In this document: one piece after another, positions 1 to 5,158 of the stretch | Layout of the letters: every line of letters begins with the position of its first letter | How positions within the stretch are numbered: position 1 is the first letter of the stretch | Assembly (NCBI GenBank): GCA_027044845.1 | Contig: JALUBM010000186.1 | Coordinates: 1 to 5,158 of the forward strand | From: Sulfurimonas sp. | Lineage (GTDB): Bacteria; Campylobacterota; Campylobacteria; Campylobacterales; Sulfurimonadaceae | Length of the DNA: 5,158 nt | Direction of reading: 5' to 3' | Made by a program: the position numbers and the translations under genes | The notes under the pieces: model-generated | Databases searched by the model: none | The model's input: the letters and a program-made list of their open reading frames with translations, nothing else | Told to the model about the DNA's origin: nothing

Positions 1-258
1 TGTGCCTCGGCACCGCTTTTTGCTATCATATCCTTAGCTGGAGAGAGCGGATATGTCTATGCGTATTCACTTATTTTGGTATTTGCACTTGGGCATTCGC
101 TGTTATTGCTTTTAGCAGGTGTTTCTGTCGGATTTGCACAAAGTATAGTCTCAAGCAAAACAGTGGCAAAAATATCGAACGTTGTCAATAAAGGATTTGC
201 CTTGTTGCTAGTCGGCTTTGGAGTATACTTCTTTTATGAAGCGTATTTACAATTTTAA
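1..258 (+). CDS. CcdA/DsbD-family transmembrane thiol-disulfide electron carrier, 3' part only
   Basis: The reading frame is open from the first base and ends at TAA 256-258, giving the last 85 residues of a protein whose start lies outside the window. The first residues, CASAPLFAII, fit the second redox cysteine of CcdA proteins at the head of a membrane helix, followed by a conserved proline. A second helix (about residues 20-45) carries the family-like LGHSLLLLLAG stretch, and a final helix covers about 61-81. Family knowledge: CcdA proteins have six helices and two membrane cysteines, and pass electrons from cytoplasmic thioredoxin to periplasmic thioredoxin-like proteins, for example in cytochrome c maturation or, as SoxV, in sulfur oxidation. 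The secreted thioredoxin-like gene 14 bases downstream is a natural partner. A TTG at 76 could be read as a start but lies inside the conserved domain, so it is not the true start. The subfamily cannot be fixed from the fragment. Confidence 0.82.
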   Translation, partial: CASAPLFAIISLAGESGYVYAYSLILVFALGHSLLLLLAGVSVGFAQSIVSSKTVAKISNVVNKGFALLLVGFGVYFFYEAYLQF

Positions 259-272
259 AATAGGGAGAGAAA

Positions 273-665
273 ATGAAAAAAATCGTATTAATTTTAGGAG
301 TATTACTTTCAGTAACTTTATTTGCAGAAGAAGCAATGCTTAAAGAAACCAAGTTTACACAGGTATTACAGCAAATAACTAAACATAAAAAAACTTTTAT
401 AGAAGTTGGTTCTGATAGTTGCCACAGCTGTCAAAAAATGGGTAGATTACTTTACAAAATTAAACAGCAACATCCAGAGTATCCTATTTACTTTGTAAAT
501 GTGCATAAAGAAAGAAATGCGGCTTACAGACTCAGAGTGCAAATGATTCCGACACAGATAATTCTCGACAATAAAGGTTACGAAATTTACAGACATGTTG
601 GCATCTTACCTAAAAAAGAAATTCATACACTCTTTCAACAAAAATTAAAACTAGAAAAGTTATAA
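273..665 (+). CDS. Secreted thioredoxin-fold protein with CHSC active site
   Basis: This 130-residue protein has a signal peptide: lysines at 2-3, a hydrophobic core at 4-17 and a likely cleavage after A18 (LFA|EE). The thioredoxin domain follows, with a CxxC active site C50-H-S-C53, a beta strand around I72-V77 (IYFVNV), and the expected cis-proline in the MIPT motif (P93) before a strand (QIILD). The size, about 112 mature residues, is normal for a single-domain thioredoxin-like protein. It should act in the periplasm as a thiol-disulfide oxidoreductase. The CcdA-type gene just upstream suggests it is kept reduced, as in SoxV/SoxW or CcdA/ResA-like pairs; the client protein cannot be told. 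A good ribosome site, AGGGAGA at 262-268, supports the ATG at 273. The stop codon overlaps a TATAAT box at 661-666 that may serve the next gene. Confidence 0.85.
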   Translation: MKKIVLILGVLLSVTLFAEEAMLKETKFTQVLQQITKHKKTFIEVGSDSCHSCQKMGRLLYKIKQQHPEYPIYFVNVHKERNAAYRLRVQMIPTQIILDNKGYEIYRHVGILPKKEIHTLFQQKLKLEKL

Positions 666-690
666 TTAACCAGTTAGTTAGTTAGTTAAA
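661..690 (+). promoter_or_regulatory. Possible sigma70-type promoter and leader motif of the CDF/LpxR unit
   Basis: A perfect -10 hexamer TATAAT (661-666) overlaps the stop of the thioredoxin-like gene and continues as TATAATTAA. Transcription would start near 673, inside the AGTT repeats, leaving a leader of about 30 bases before the ATG at 704. No convincing -35 hexamer is visible, which is usual in Campylobacterota. The match to the promoter at 2613 (same TATAATTAA, same TAGTTAGTTAAA block) strengthens the call. The downstream genes could also be transcribed by read-through from the thioredoxin-like gene. Confidence 0.5.
672..687 (+). repeat. Tetranucleotide microsatellite (AGTT)4
   Basis: Four perfect tandem copies of AGTT lie between the -10 box (661-666) and the ribosome site AGGAG (693-697) of the CDF gene. 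A two-copy version of the same motif (2628-2635) lies in the equivalent place before the gene at 2649. Slippage would change the leader length or the copy number of a possible binding site. It would not change a reading frame, because the tract is outside coding sequence. Confidence 0.85.
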
Positions 691-703
691 TTAGGAGAAA
701 ATT

Positions 704-1594
704 ATGAGTGAACATCATCATCACGAGGTAAGTGGTAAAAATCTTTTTATTACCATTATTTTAAATATTATTATCACAGTTTCACAAATTGTAGGAGGAA
801 TCTATTCCGGTTCCCTTGCACTTCTGAGTGATGCTATGCATAATTTTAGCGATGTATTGGCTCTTTTTATTGCCTACTTTGCTAATAGACTTGCAACCCG
901 TCCAAATAATGAATCTAAAACATTTGGGTATAAACGTGCAGAGATTTTAGCGGCACTTTTTAATGCTTCTGTTCTGATTGGAATTGCAATATTTTTAATC
1001 GTAGAGGCTTTTCATAAATTTTATCATCCTGAGCCGATTAACTCTATCTGGGTGATTGGACTTGGAACACTCAGCATTGTACTTAATGCTGCGAGTGTAT
1101 TGCTTATAAAAGATGATTCACATGACAATATGAATATAAAAGCAGCGTACTTGCATCTTTTGACTGATGTGATGACATCTGTTGCGGTTGTCGGCGGTGG
1201 TGTTTTGATGTACTACTTCGGGCTTTTTTGGATTGACCCTCTTATATCTGCTTTGATAGCTCTTTATCTTATTTGGGCATCGTTTGGGCTTGTAAGAGAG
1301 AGCAGTGCAATACTGATGCAGTTTACGCCTAAAGGGATTGATATTGAAGCGGTTGTAAAGATAATAGAAGAAGAACATGAAATAAAAAATGTGCATCATA
1401 TTCACGTATGGCAACTCGATGACAACCAGATTCATCTTGAGGCACATTTGGATTTTAATGAGGATGTAACACTTTCTGCATCAAATACTGTTATAGAAAG
1501 ACTTGAGAAAAAGCTGCATGACACTTTTGACATAGAACATACGACTTTTCAATGTGAATATGAACGAGATGATAATAAACAAATAATTGCATAA
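704..1594 (+). CDS. Cation diffusion facilitator (CDF) family Zn/divalent metal exporter, CzcD-like
   Basis: The 296-residue protein has the full CDF layout. A short histidine-rich N-terminus (H4-H7) is followed by six membrane helices (about 13-33, 37-60, 81-104, 114-134, 147-172, 175-197) and a cytoplasmic domain (about 208-290). The transport site is visible as HxxxD in helix 2 (H46-N-F-S-D50) and HxxxD in helix 5 (H151-L-L-T-D155). A histidine in helix 2 is typical of Zn-selective CDFs, whereas DxxxD accepts a wider range. The C-terminal domain carries the family motif HHIHVWQL (231-238) and LEAHL (245-249), the metallochaperone-like dimer domain that binds regulatory zinc. The protein should export zinc, and perhaps cobalt or cadmium, in exchange for protons across the inner membrane. 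The ATG at 704 has AGGAG at 693-697. It follows a possible promoter and lies 18 bases before the LpxR-like gene, so the two are probably co-transcribed. Family assignment is firm; the exact metal is inferred. Confidence 0.93.
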   Translation: MSEHHHHEVSGKNLFITIILNIIITVSQIVGGIYSGSLALLSDAMHNFSDVLALFIAYFANRLATRPNNESKTFGYKRAEILAALFNASVLIGIAIFLIVEAFHKFYHPEPINSIWVIGLGTLSIVLNAASVLLIKDDSHDNMNIKAAYLHLLTDVMTSVAVVGGGVLMYYFGLFWIDPLISALIALYLIWASFGLVRESSAILMQFTPKGIDIEAVVKIIEEEHEIKNVHHIHVWQLDDNQIHLEAHLDFNEDVTLSASNTVIERLEKKLHDTFDIEHTTFQCEYERDDNKQIIA

Positions 1595-1612
1595 CATATA
1601 AAGGGGATAGAT

Positions 1613-2590
1613 ATGAAGAAGAAATTACTGGTAGGCACATTGTTCTTTGCTTTGTCTTTAGAAGCAGATAGTGTCTCATTTACGTTTTATAATGATTTTT
1701 TTGCAGGAAGTGACGGGCATTTTACAAATGGTGCTGTTTTAAGCTGGCTTGAAGATGGGAAAGAGAAAAAAAATAACTATACAAATATGCTGCTGTCGTT
1801 AGCACAGTATATTTCATTGCCCCTTGATAGTTCCAAGCATTACAATACAGGTTTCAGTCTTGAACAAACTATTGTGACACCTGAAAATACACAGCTTGCA
1901 ACTCCACAATATAATGATTTTTCATATGCGGGGTATCTTGCTTTATCAGGCTTTTTGTTTAAGTGGGATGAAAAAAGTTTTACTGAGTATAGCGTAGAGG
2001 CTGGAATCATGGGAAAATACTCCGGTGCTGAATTTGTCCAAAAAACATTTCATAAAGTGATAGGAAATGAACAGCCTCAAGGTTGGGACACACAGCTAAG
2101 TACACGATACACACTGAACCTTTTACTCCAACATGGTATGAAATCATGGCAGGGAAATGTAGGGGATACTTTGCAAGCCGATTGGTTTAATCATTATGGT
2201 GTTACTTTGGGTAATTTTAATGTTTCTGCCTTTGCAGGAAGTGCCATTCGCATCGGACAAAATTACGTGCAAAATTTTAATGCACATTACCCTTACTTAA
2301 AGGGTGAAGCGAGTTTACTTGGTGTAGATAGTATAAAACATGGTTTTGGCTGGTCGGCAAGCACAGGTCTTGAAACAAAAGTATTGGCATATTCGGCTAT
2401 ACTTGATAGAGCAGACAATAACGGTTATGCAGTCCATAAAAATATTTTAAATGCATTAGTGCATCTCTCTGGCAGTATTTATTATAACCAGCATAAATTT
2501 AGACTTTTTTATGAAATTCCAACACCTTATATACAAGAAGACCATACCATTAATATAATTGGAGGTTTTGAATATAGTTATAGGTTTTAG
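1613..2590 (+). CDS. LpxR-like outer-membrane lipid A 3'-O-deacylase (DUF2219 family)
   Basis: The 325-residue protein has a signal peptide (MKKK, hydrophobic 5-16, likely cleavage after A18) and ends in phenylalanine, the usual outer-membrane barrel signal. Family motifs are clear: SFTFYNDFF with N27-D28, the FTNGAVLSW stretch (37-45), YAGYL (105-109), and the block GAEFVQKTFHKVIGNEQPQGW (138-158). N27, D28, H147 and E153 correspond by motif and spacing (His then Glu six residues later) to the catalytic and Ca2+-site residues of Salmonella LpxR. The family removes the 3' acyl chains of lipid A in the outer membrane, altering surface charge and immune recognition; Helicobacter pylori has a homologue acting on its lipid A. 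The length matches the family. The start has AAGGGG at 1601-1606. It lies 18 bases after the CDF gene. Activity is predicted, not shown. Confidence 0.88.
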   Translation: MKKKLLVGTLFFALSLEADSVSFTFYNDFFAGSDGHFTNGAVLSWLEDGKEKKNNYTNMLLSLAQYISLPLDSSKHYNTGFSLEQTIVTPENTQLATPQYNDFSYAGYLALSGFLFKWDEKSFTEYSVEAGIMGKYSGAEFVQKTFHKVIGNEQPQGWDTQLSTRYTLNLLLQHGMKSWQGNVGDTLQADWFNHYGVTLGNFNVSAFAGSAIRIGQNYVQNFNAHYPYLKGEASLLGVDSIKHGFGWSASTGLETKVLAYSAILDRADNNGYAVHKNILNALVHLSGSIYYNQHKFRLFYEIPTPYIQEDHTINIIGGFEYSYRF

Positions 2591-2607
2591 AAAATATTAA
2601 TTTTCTA
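2588..2607. promoter_or_regulatory. Perfect inverted repeat over the LpxR stop and the -35 region of the next promoter
   Basis: Arms TAGAAAAT (2588-2595) and ATTTTCTA (2600-2607) pair perfectly around a four-base ATTA centre. The left arm includes the LpxR stop codon TAG. The element lies about 17-25 bases before the TATAAT at 2613-2618, where a -35 contact would fall. It could be an operator for a dimeric regulator or a weak hairpin ending the LpxR transcript. The stem has one G-C pair and no T run after it, so an efficient intrinsic terminator is unlikely. Confidence 0.5.
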
Positions 2608-2612
2608 TTCGC

Positions 2613-2638
2613 TATAATTAATTATCTAGTTAGTTAAA
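2613..2638 (+). promoter_or_regulatory. Sigma70-type promoter and leader motif of the Tat/rhodanese/exporter unit
   Basis: The context GCTATAATTA at 2611-2620 holds a perfect -10 hexamer (2613-2618) in the form commonly seen in Campylobacterota. Transcription would start near 2625, giving a leader of about 24 bases. The leader holds TAGTTAGTTAAA (2627-2638) next to the ribosome site AAGGA (2638-2642). It lies in the only gap of any size (58 bases) ahead of a tightly packed gene run. A canonical -35 is not evident. Confidence 0.7.
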
Positions 2639-2648
2639 AGGATTAAAT

Positions 2649-3614
2649 ATGCAAAGACGTAATTTTTTAAAAGGTGCTGCTTTAGCAGCGGGTTCTATGG
2701 CTATGATGCCTTCAATGGTGAGTGCGAGTATGGTAAAACCTGCAAAAGGTGAAAAGATACCATCAGGTGCGGTAACGCTTTATTTTGAATTTAGAATTAT
2801 AGAAAAATTTAAAGATGATATGCTCTTACATGTAAACAAATATGCAAAAACACTCCATAATAAAAAAGGCTTTTTGTCTTTAAGTCTTAAAAATATGGTG
2901 GGTGATTCTACAATGGTACATAATTATCCTACAGCTTTAAAAGGTGTTTTAAGCTCTGCATATTTTGATGCAAGCAAAGAGGGGAGTATGCCTCTGTTTT
3001 ATTCACTTTTTGTTCGTTTTGAAAATTACCATGATCTGATGGCTTCAAATACGACAAAATGGTTTGCAAAAGTGATTTCAAAATATGGAGTGCTGAGTAA
3101 AAATTATCATGAAGGTGTATATAAAACCGTATCGGCTGGTGATAGAGAGCATATTTATACTTCTCAAGAGGAAATTACAAAATTTTTGAGAAATCAAAAA
3201 GATAAGATAACAAATAGATACCTAACAGTAAATAATCATGTTGGTATTTTCACAAAAGATACAGCAGTTTTTAACAAAAAAAGTACATCCTTGCTAAAAG
3301 TGGCACAAAATACTTTCCGCCCTGCAAAAGGCGATTTTGATTATAATCCAAAATTTCCTGTGGGCATACCAGGTTCTTATCAAAACCTGCATTACAGAAA
3401 AGCAGTCTCTACAGAAATTTTACAGAGTGCTTTTTCTGATGGAAATGACAAAACACATTACTTGTTCCATGGAGTTTGGGAGAGTCTGTATGACCATGAA
3501 AACTCTCACATTGACCCACGTTTTAGAGCTGATGTTATGAAAATTTTCCCTTATATCGTAGAAGGTCCTGTTGAGCCGTTCTATGAAACAATTATTTTAG
3601 ACAATAACGCGTAA
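2649..3614 (+). CDS. Tat-exported protein of unknown function with two apparent ABM-like (dimeric alpha/beta barrel) repeats
   Basis: The 321-residue protein starts with a twin-arginine signal (QRRNFLKG, R3-R4), a weakly hydrophobic alanine/methionine-rich core (9-20) and a likely cleavage VSA|S after A26. It should therefore be exported folded to the periplasm, often a sign of a bound cofactor. I do not recognise a characterised family. The mature part seems to contain two related halves, about 42-162 and 196-316. The segments FENYHDLMASNTTKWF (124-139) and WESLYDHENSHIDPRF (277-292) align without gaps, sharing E, D, S and F, and each is followed 19-20 residues later by a tyrosine in a strand (GVYKTV; PFYETI). 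The N-half pattern (strand VTLYFEF, helix, GFLSLSL, then the PLFYSLFVRFE strand) resembles antibiotic-biosynthesis-monooxygenase-like ferredoxin folds; this fold assignment is inference. It has no cysteine but many histidines. AAGGA at 2638-2642 supports the ATG. It leads a run with two rhodaneses and a TSUP exporter. Confidence 0.72.
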   Translation: MQRRNFLKGAALAAGSMAMMPSMVSASMVKPAKGEKIPSGAVTLYFEFRIIEKFKDDMLLHVNKYAKTLHNKKGFLSLSLKNMVGDSTMVHNYPTALKGVLSSAYFDASKEGSMPLFYSLFVRFENYHDLMASNTTKWFAKVISKYGVLSKNYHEGVYKTVSAGDREHIYTSQEEITKFLRNQKDKITNRYLTVNNHVGIFTKDTAVFNKKSTSLLKVAQNTFRPAKGDFDYNPKFPVGIPGSYQNLHYRKAVSTEILQSAFSDGNDKTHYLFHGVWESLYDHENSHIDPRFRADVMKIFPYIVEGPVEPFYETIILDNNA

Positions 3615-3627
3615 AGAGGAGCGAATT

Positions 3628-4026
3628 ATGTCAACAAAAACAGAAGTATTTGATGCATATTTGAGAACATTTGATTATCAAGAACGTAAAGATATGAAGA
3701 TACAAATGCCTGAACTTTTTGAGCTTTATGCTAAAGGAGAAGCACAACTTATTGATATTCGTTTTAATGAAGAGTATGAGGCATGGCATATCGGTTTTGG
3801 AGACCATATTCCACTCAATGAACTGCCAGAGAGACTCTCTGAAATAGATAAAAATAAGACGATTGTGACGATGTGTCCGCATTATGACAGAGCAGAAATA
3901 GCACGACTTTATTTGAAATTGAATGGATTTAATGCCCGTTATTTAAATGATGGAATGCTAAAAGTAGTAGATTATCTTCGTGGAGATAAAGCGAGAGATT
4001 ATATGAATAAAATTAAGGATAAGTAA
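3628..4026 (+). CDS. Single-domain rhodanese-like sulfurtransferase (first of a tandem pair)
   Basis: The 132-residue protein has no signal peptide and should be cytoplasmic. After about 25 leading residues comes one rhodanese domain: QLIDIR (40-45, with the conserved D43 and R45), AWHIGFGDHIPLNEL (52-66, the equivalent of the usual HIxGAxxIP), then the active-site loop C83-P-H-Y-D-R88 after strand TIVTM. C83 is the only cysteine and would carry the persulfide. The loop has the six-residue CxxxxR form but lacks the glycine seen in many CxxGxR rhodaneses. The later YLNDGML differs from the common YLxGG. It is a clear paralogue of the next gene. AGAGGAG at 3615-3621 precedes the ATG, 13 bases after the Tat gene, so an operon is likely. 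Sulfur transfer (thiosulfate, polysulfide or protein persulfide) is predicted; the substrate is unknown. Confidence 0.85.
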   Translation: MSTKTEVFDAYLRTFDYQERKDMKIQMPELFELYAKGEAQLIDIRFNEEYEAWHIGFGDHIPLNELPERLSEIDKNKTIVTMCPHYDRAEIARLYLKLNGFNARYLNDGMLKVVDYLRGDKARDYMNKIKDK

Positions 4027-4388
4027 TGAGTGAATTTATAAAAAATGTTATTCCGAGTGAAATGAAAAATATGCGTATAGAGATTGATGAATTTATTGAA
4101 CTTTACAATGAAAGCAAATGTGAACTTGTCGATATTCGTGTACCGCTAGAGACGAAGGTCTGGCAGGTAAATTTTGGGCTGAAAATTCCTGCAAATGAAT
4201 TGCCTGAACGTTTAAATGAACTGCCAAAAGATAAACTTATAGTCGTTGCTTGCCCAAAAGCAGACCGCTCAAACATGGCACGAACATGGCTGGTAACACA
4301 AGGGTTTGAAGTAAAATATCTTAGTGGCGGACTCTTGGGACTTATGGACAGCCTAAAAGGTGGCATGGCAAAAAAAATAAAAATTTAA
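4026..4388 (+). CDS. Single-domain rhodanese-like sulfurtransferase (second of a tandem pair)
   Basis: The 120-residue protein without a signal peptide is a cytoplasmic rhodanese domain. It has CELVDIR (32-38, D36 and R38), KIPANELPERL (53-63) and an active-site loop C76-P-K-A-D-R81, followed by the canonical YLSGGL (98-103). A second cysteine, C32, precedes the first strand. The shared ELPERL, VDIR/IDIR and CPxxDR segments show descent from the same duplication as the preceding gene, but the two are well diverged. The His of the usual HIxGA segment is replaced here (VWQVNFG). The ATG at 4026 overlaps the upstream stop by one base (TAATG), and AAGGA at 4015-4019 is the ribosome site, so translation is probably coupled. 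The two could form a pair that relays sulfur or act on different substrates; neither is proven. Confidence 0.85.
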   Translation: MSEFIKNVIPSEMKNMRIEIDEFIELYNESKCELVDIRVPLETKVWQVNFGLKIPANELPERLNELPKDKLIVVACPKADRSNMARTWLVTQGFEVKYLSGGLLGLMDSLKGGMAKKIKI

Positions 4389-4392
4389 AGGA
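4388..4392 (+). promoter_or_regulatory. Ribosome binding site that decides the start of the TauE/SafE gene
   Basis: AAGGA lies over the end of the second rhodanese gene. It leaves six bases before the ATG at 4399 but only three before an in-frame TTG at 4396, so the ATG is the better start. Confidence 0.65.
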
Positions 4393-4398
4393 TGATTG

Positions 4399-5151
4399 AT
4401 GAGTCCTGAACTTATACATTATGCGATTTACTTCTTTTTAACTTTGGGACTCTCTACCCTCTTTTCTATGGGTGGCGTCGGTTCGGCCATTGGGCTTGTG
4501 CCCATCTTTTCTATGATGGGAATGCCTATAAATCTGGCAAAAGCTATCGGACTCTTCATTAACTCTGCTTCCACAATTACCGCTTCATTTATGAACTTTT
4601 TTCGCGGGGTTTTAGATATTAAATTTGCTATTCCACTTATTGTTTCAATTATGATTGCAACGCCTATTGGTGCATGGATGAGTCAGTATGTGCAAAAAGA
4701 GATAGTGGAGTGGATACTTGTGGTATTCTTACTGACGAGTGCTTTGCTTTTGCTTTTTAGTAACCGTGAACAAAAAGTAGTCTATAACAAAGCATGGGTG
4801 CTGTATGTAATCGGTGCGGTTGTCGGATTAATTTCTGGAACTATCGGAGTCGGTGGTGGTTCTCTCATTATGCCGCTGCTTATTTTGCTTGGATTTGATG
4901 CAAAGAAGGCGGCTTATGCCATTAGTTTTGTTATCCCGTTTTCGACACTTGGGGCATTTGCTACGTATCTTTCATTTGTTAATATGGACTGGGTGCTTCT
5001 TGGTGTGGTAACGGTGGCGGCGATTATCGGTGGATATGTGGGTGATTTTATTATGCATTATCGCTTGACGCCTGCACAGGTTAAAAAACTTATTGCCGTA
5101 GTGTTATTATTACTTGCGGCTAAAATGATTTATAAATTATTAGGATTATAA
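4399..5151 (+). CDS. TauE/SafE (TSUP) family membrane exporter, probably of sulfite or another sulfur compound
   Basis: The 250-residue, very hydrophobic protein has about eight membrane helices. It shows the internal duplication of the TSUP family: GGVGSAIGLVPIFSMMGMP (25-43) followed by AKAIGLFINSAST, and again GTIGVGGGSLIMPLLILLG (147-165) followed by AAYAISFVIPFSTLG. The second glycine-rich segment, GVGGGSLIMP, is the family hallmark. A polar loop around 121-131 joins the halves. Length is normal for the family. TSUP members move sulfite, sulfoacetate, taurine-derived or other organic anions and, in other branches, thiosulfate or sulfur compounds, across the inner membrane. Placement right after two rhodaneses (10 bases) favours a sulfur-compound substrate, but the family name alone does not settle substrate or direction. 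It has no cysteine. The in-frame TTG at 4396 is a less likely start. Confidence 0.9.
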   Translation: MSPELIHYAIYFFLTLGLSTLFSMGGVGSAIGLVPIFSMMGMPINLAKAIGLFINSASTITASFMNFFRGVLDIKFAIPLIVSIMIATPIGAWMSQYVQKEIVEWILVVFLLTSALLLLFSNREQKVVYNKAWVLYVIGAVVGLISGTIGVGGGSLIMPLLILLGFDAKKAAYAISFVIPFSTLGAFATYLSFVNMDWVLLGVVTVAAIIGGYVGDFIMHYRLTPAQVKKLIAVVLLLLAAKMIYKLLGL

Positions 5152-5152
5152 T

Positions 5153-5158
5153 ATGATA
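5153..5158 (+). CDS. Possible start of the next gene, cut by the window edge
   Basis: An ATG at 5153 lies one base after the exporter's stop, with AGGA at 5142-5145 seven bases upstream. Only two codons (Met-Ile) are visible, so nothing can be said about the product. The tight spacing suggests that the operon continues. Confidence 0.4.

Noticed and set aside
666..688. A TTAAC...GTTAA pair resembling an NssR/CRP-FNR-type box
   Set aside because: The known Campylobacter box has a four-base spacer. Here the possible arms are two bases apart (imperfect, ending GTTAG) or much farther apart, and the GTTA copies come from the AGTT repeat itself.
1118..1447. Open frame of 109 codons on the minus strand
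   Set aside because: It lies fully inside the well-supported CDF gene, has no family resemblance, and its composition is that of an antisense shadow.
2588..2612. Rho-independent terminator after the LpxR-like gene
   Set aside because: The stem has only one G-C pair and is not followed by a run of T, so it is reported as a palindrome of uncertain role and not as a terminator.
3337..3540. Open frame of 67 codons on the plus strand in another frame
   Set aside because: It is contained in the Tat-protein gene, has no good ribosome site and shows no recognisable domain.
3631..3882. Open frame of 83 codons on the minus strand
   Set aside because: It is a shadow of the first rhodanese gene, with a product dominated by low-complexity residues from AT-rich antisense sequence.
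4103..4366. Open frame of 87 codons on the minus strand
   Set aside because: It lies within the second rhodanese gene, whose active-site motif and ribosome site are clear; no motif is seen in the antisense product.
4392..4409. ATG at 4392 as a start or leader peptide
   Set aside because: It opens a frame of only five codons ending in TGA, different from the exporter frame, and its ATG overlaps the ribosome site.

Overview
This AT-rich, gene-dense window reads as chromosomal DNA of a sulfur-metabolising campylobacterotan (epsilonproteobacterium) of the Sulfurimonas/Sulfurovum kind. That assignment is inferred from base composition, from TATAAT promoters with a GC-TATAATT-like context, from very short intergenic gaps, and from gene content: a CcdA/thioredoxin pair, an LpxR-type lipid A deacylase, rhodaneses and a TauE/SafE exporter. 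No rRNA, tRNA, mobile element or CRISPR array is visible. All genes lie on the + strand.

Layout. (1) Positions 1-665 hold the 3' end of a CcdA/DsbD-type membrane electron carrier, followed 14 bases later by a secreted thioredoxin-like protein with a CHSC motif. Together they look like a periplasmic thiol-reducing pair. (2) Positions 661-2590 hold a possible promoter, a CDF zinc/divalent-metal exporter, and 18 bases later an LpxR-like outer-membrane lipid A 3'-O-deacylase; this is an envelope and metal-stress pair. (3) Positions 2588-5151 hold a palindrome, a good sigma70-type promoter and a tight four-gene unit: a Tat-exported protein with no cysteine and two apparent dimeric alpha/beta-barrel (ABM-like) repeats, two tandem paralogous single-domain rhodaneses (one-base overlap), and a TauE/SafE (TSUP) membrane exporter. 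A further gene seems to start at 5153.

The four-gene unit is the most interesting part. It combines a periplasmic protein of unknown function, two cytoplasmic sulfur-transfer candidates and an inner-membrane transporter of a family that often moves sulfite, sulfonates or other sulfur compounds. A role in handling reduced sulfur or sulfite is inferred from this context and is not shown by the sequence.

The start regions of the second and third units share two exact blocks: a nine-base TATAATTAA and a twelve-base TAGTTAGTTAAA. In the first copy the latter is expanded to an (AGTT)4 microsatellite. This suggests that the metal exporter/LpxR unit and the Tat/rhodanese/exporter unit may be co-regulated.
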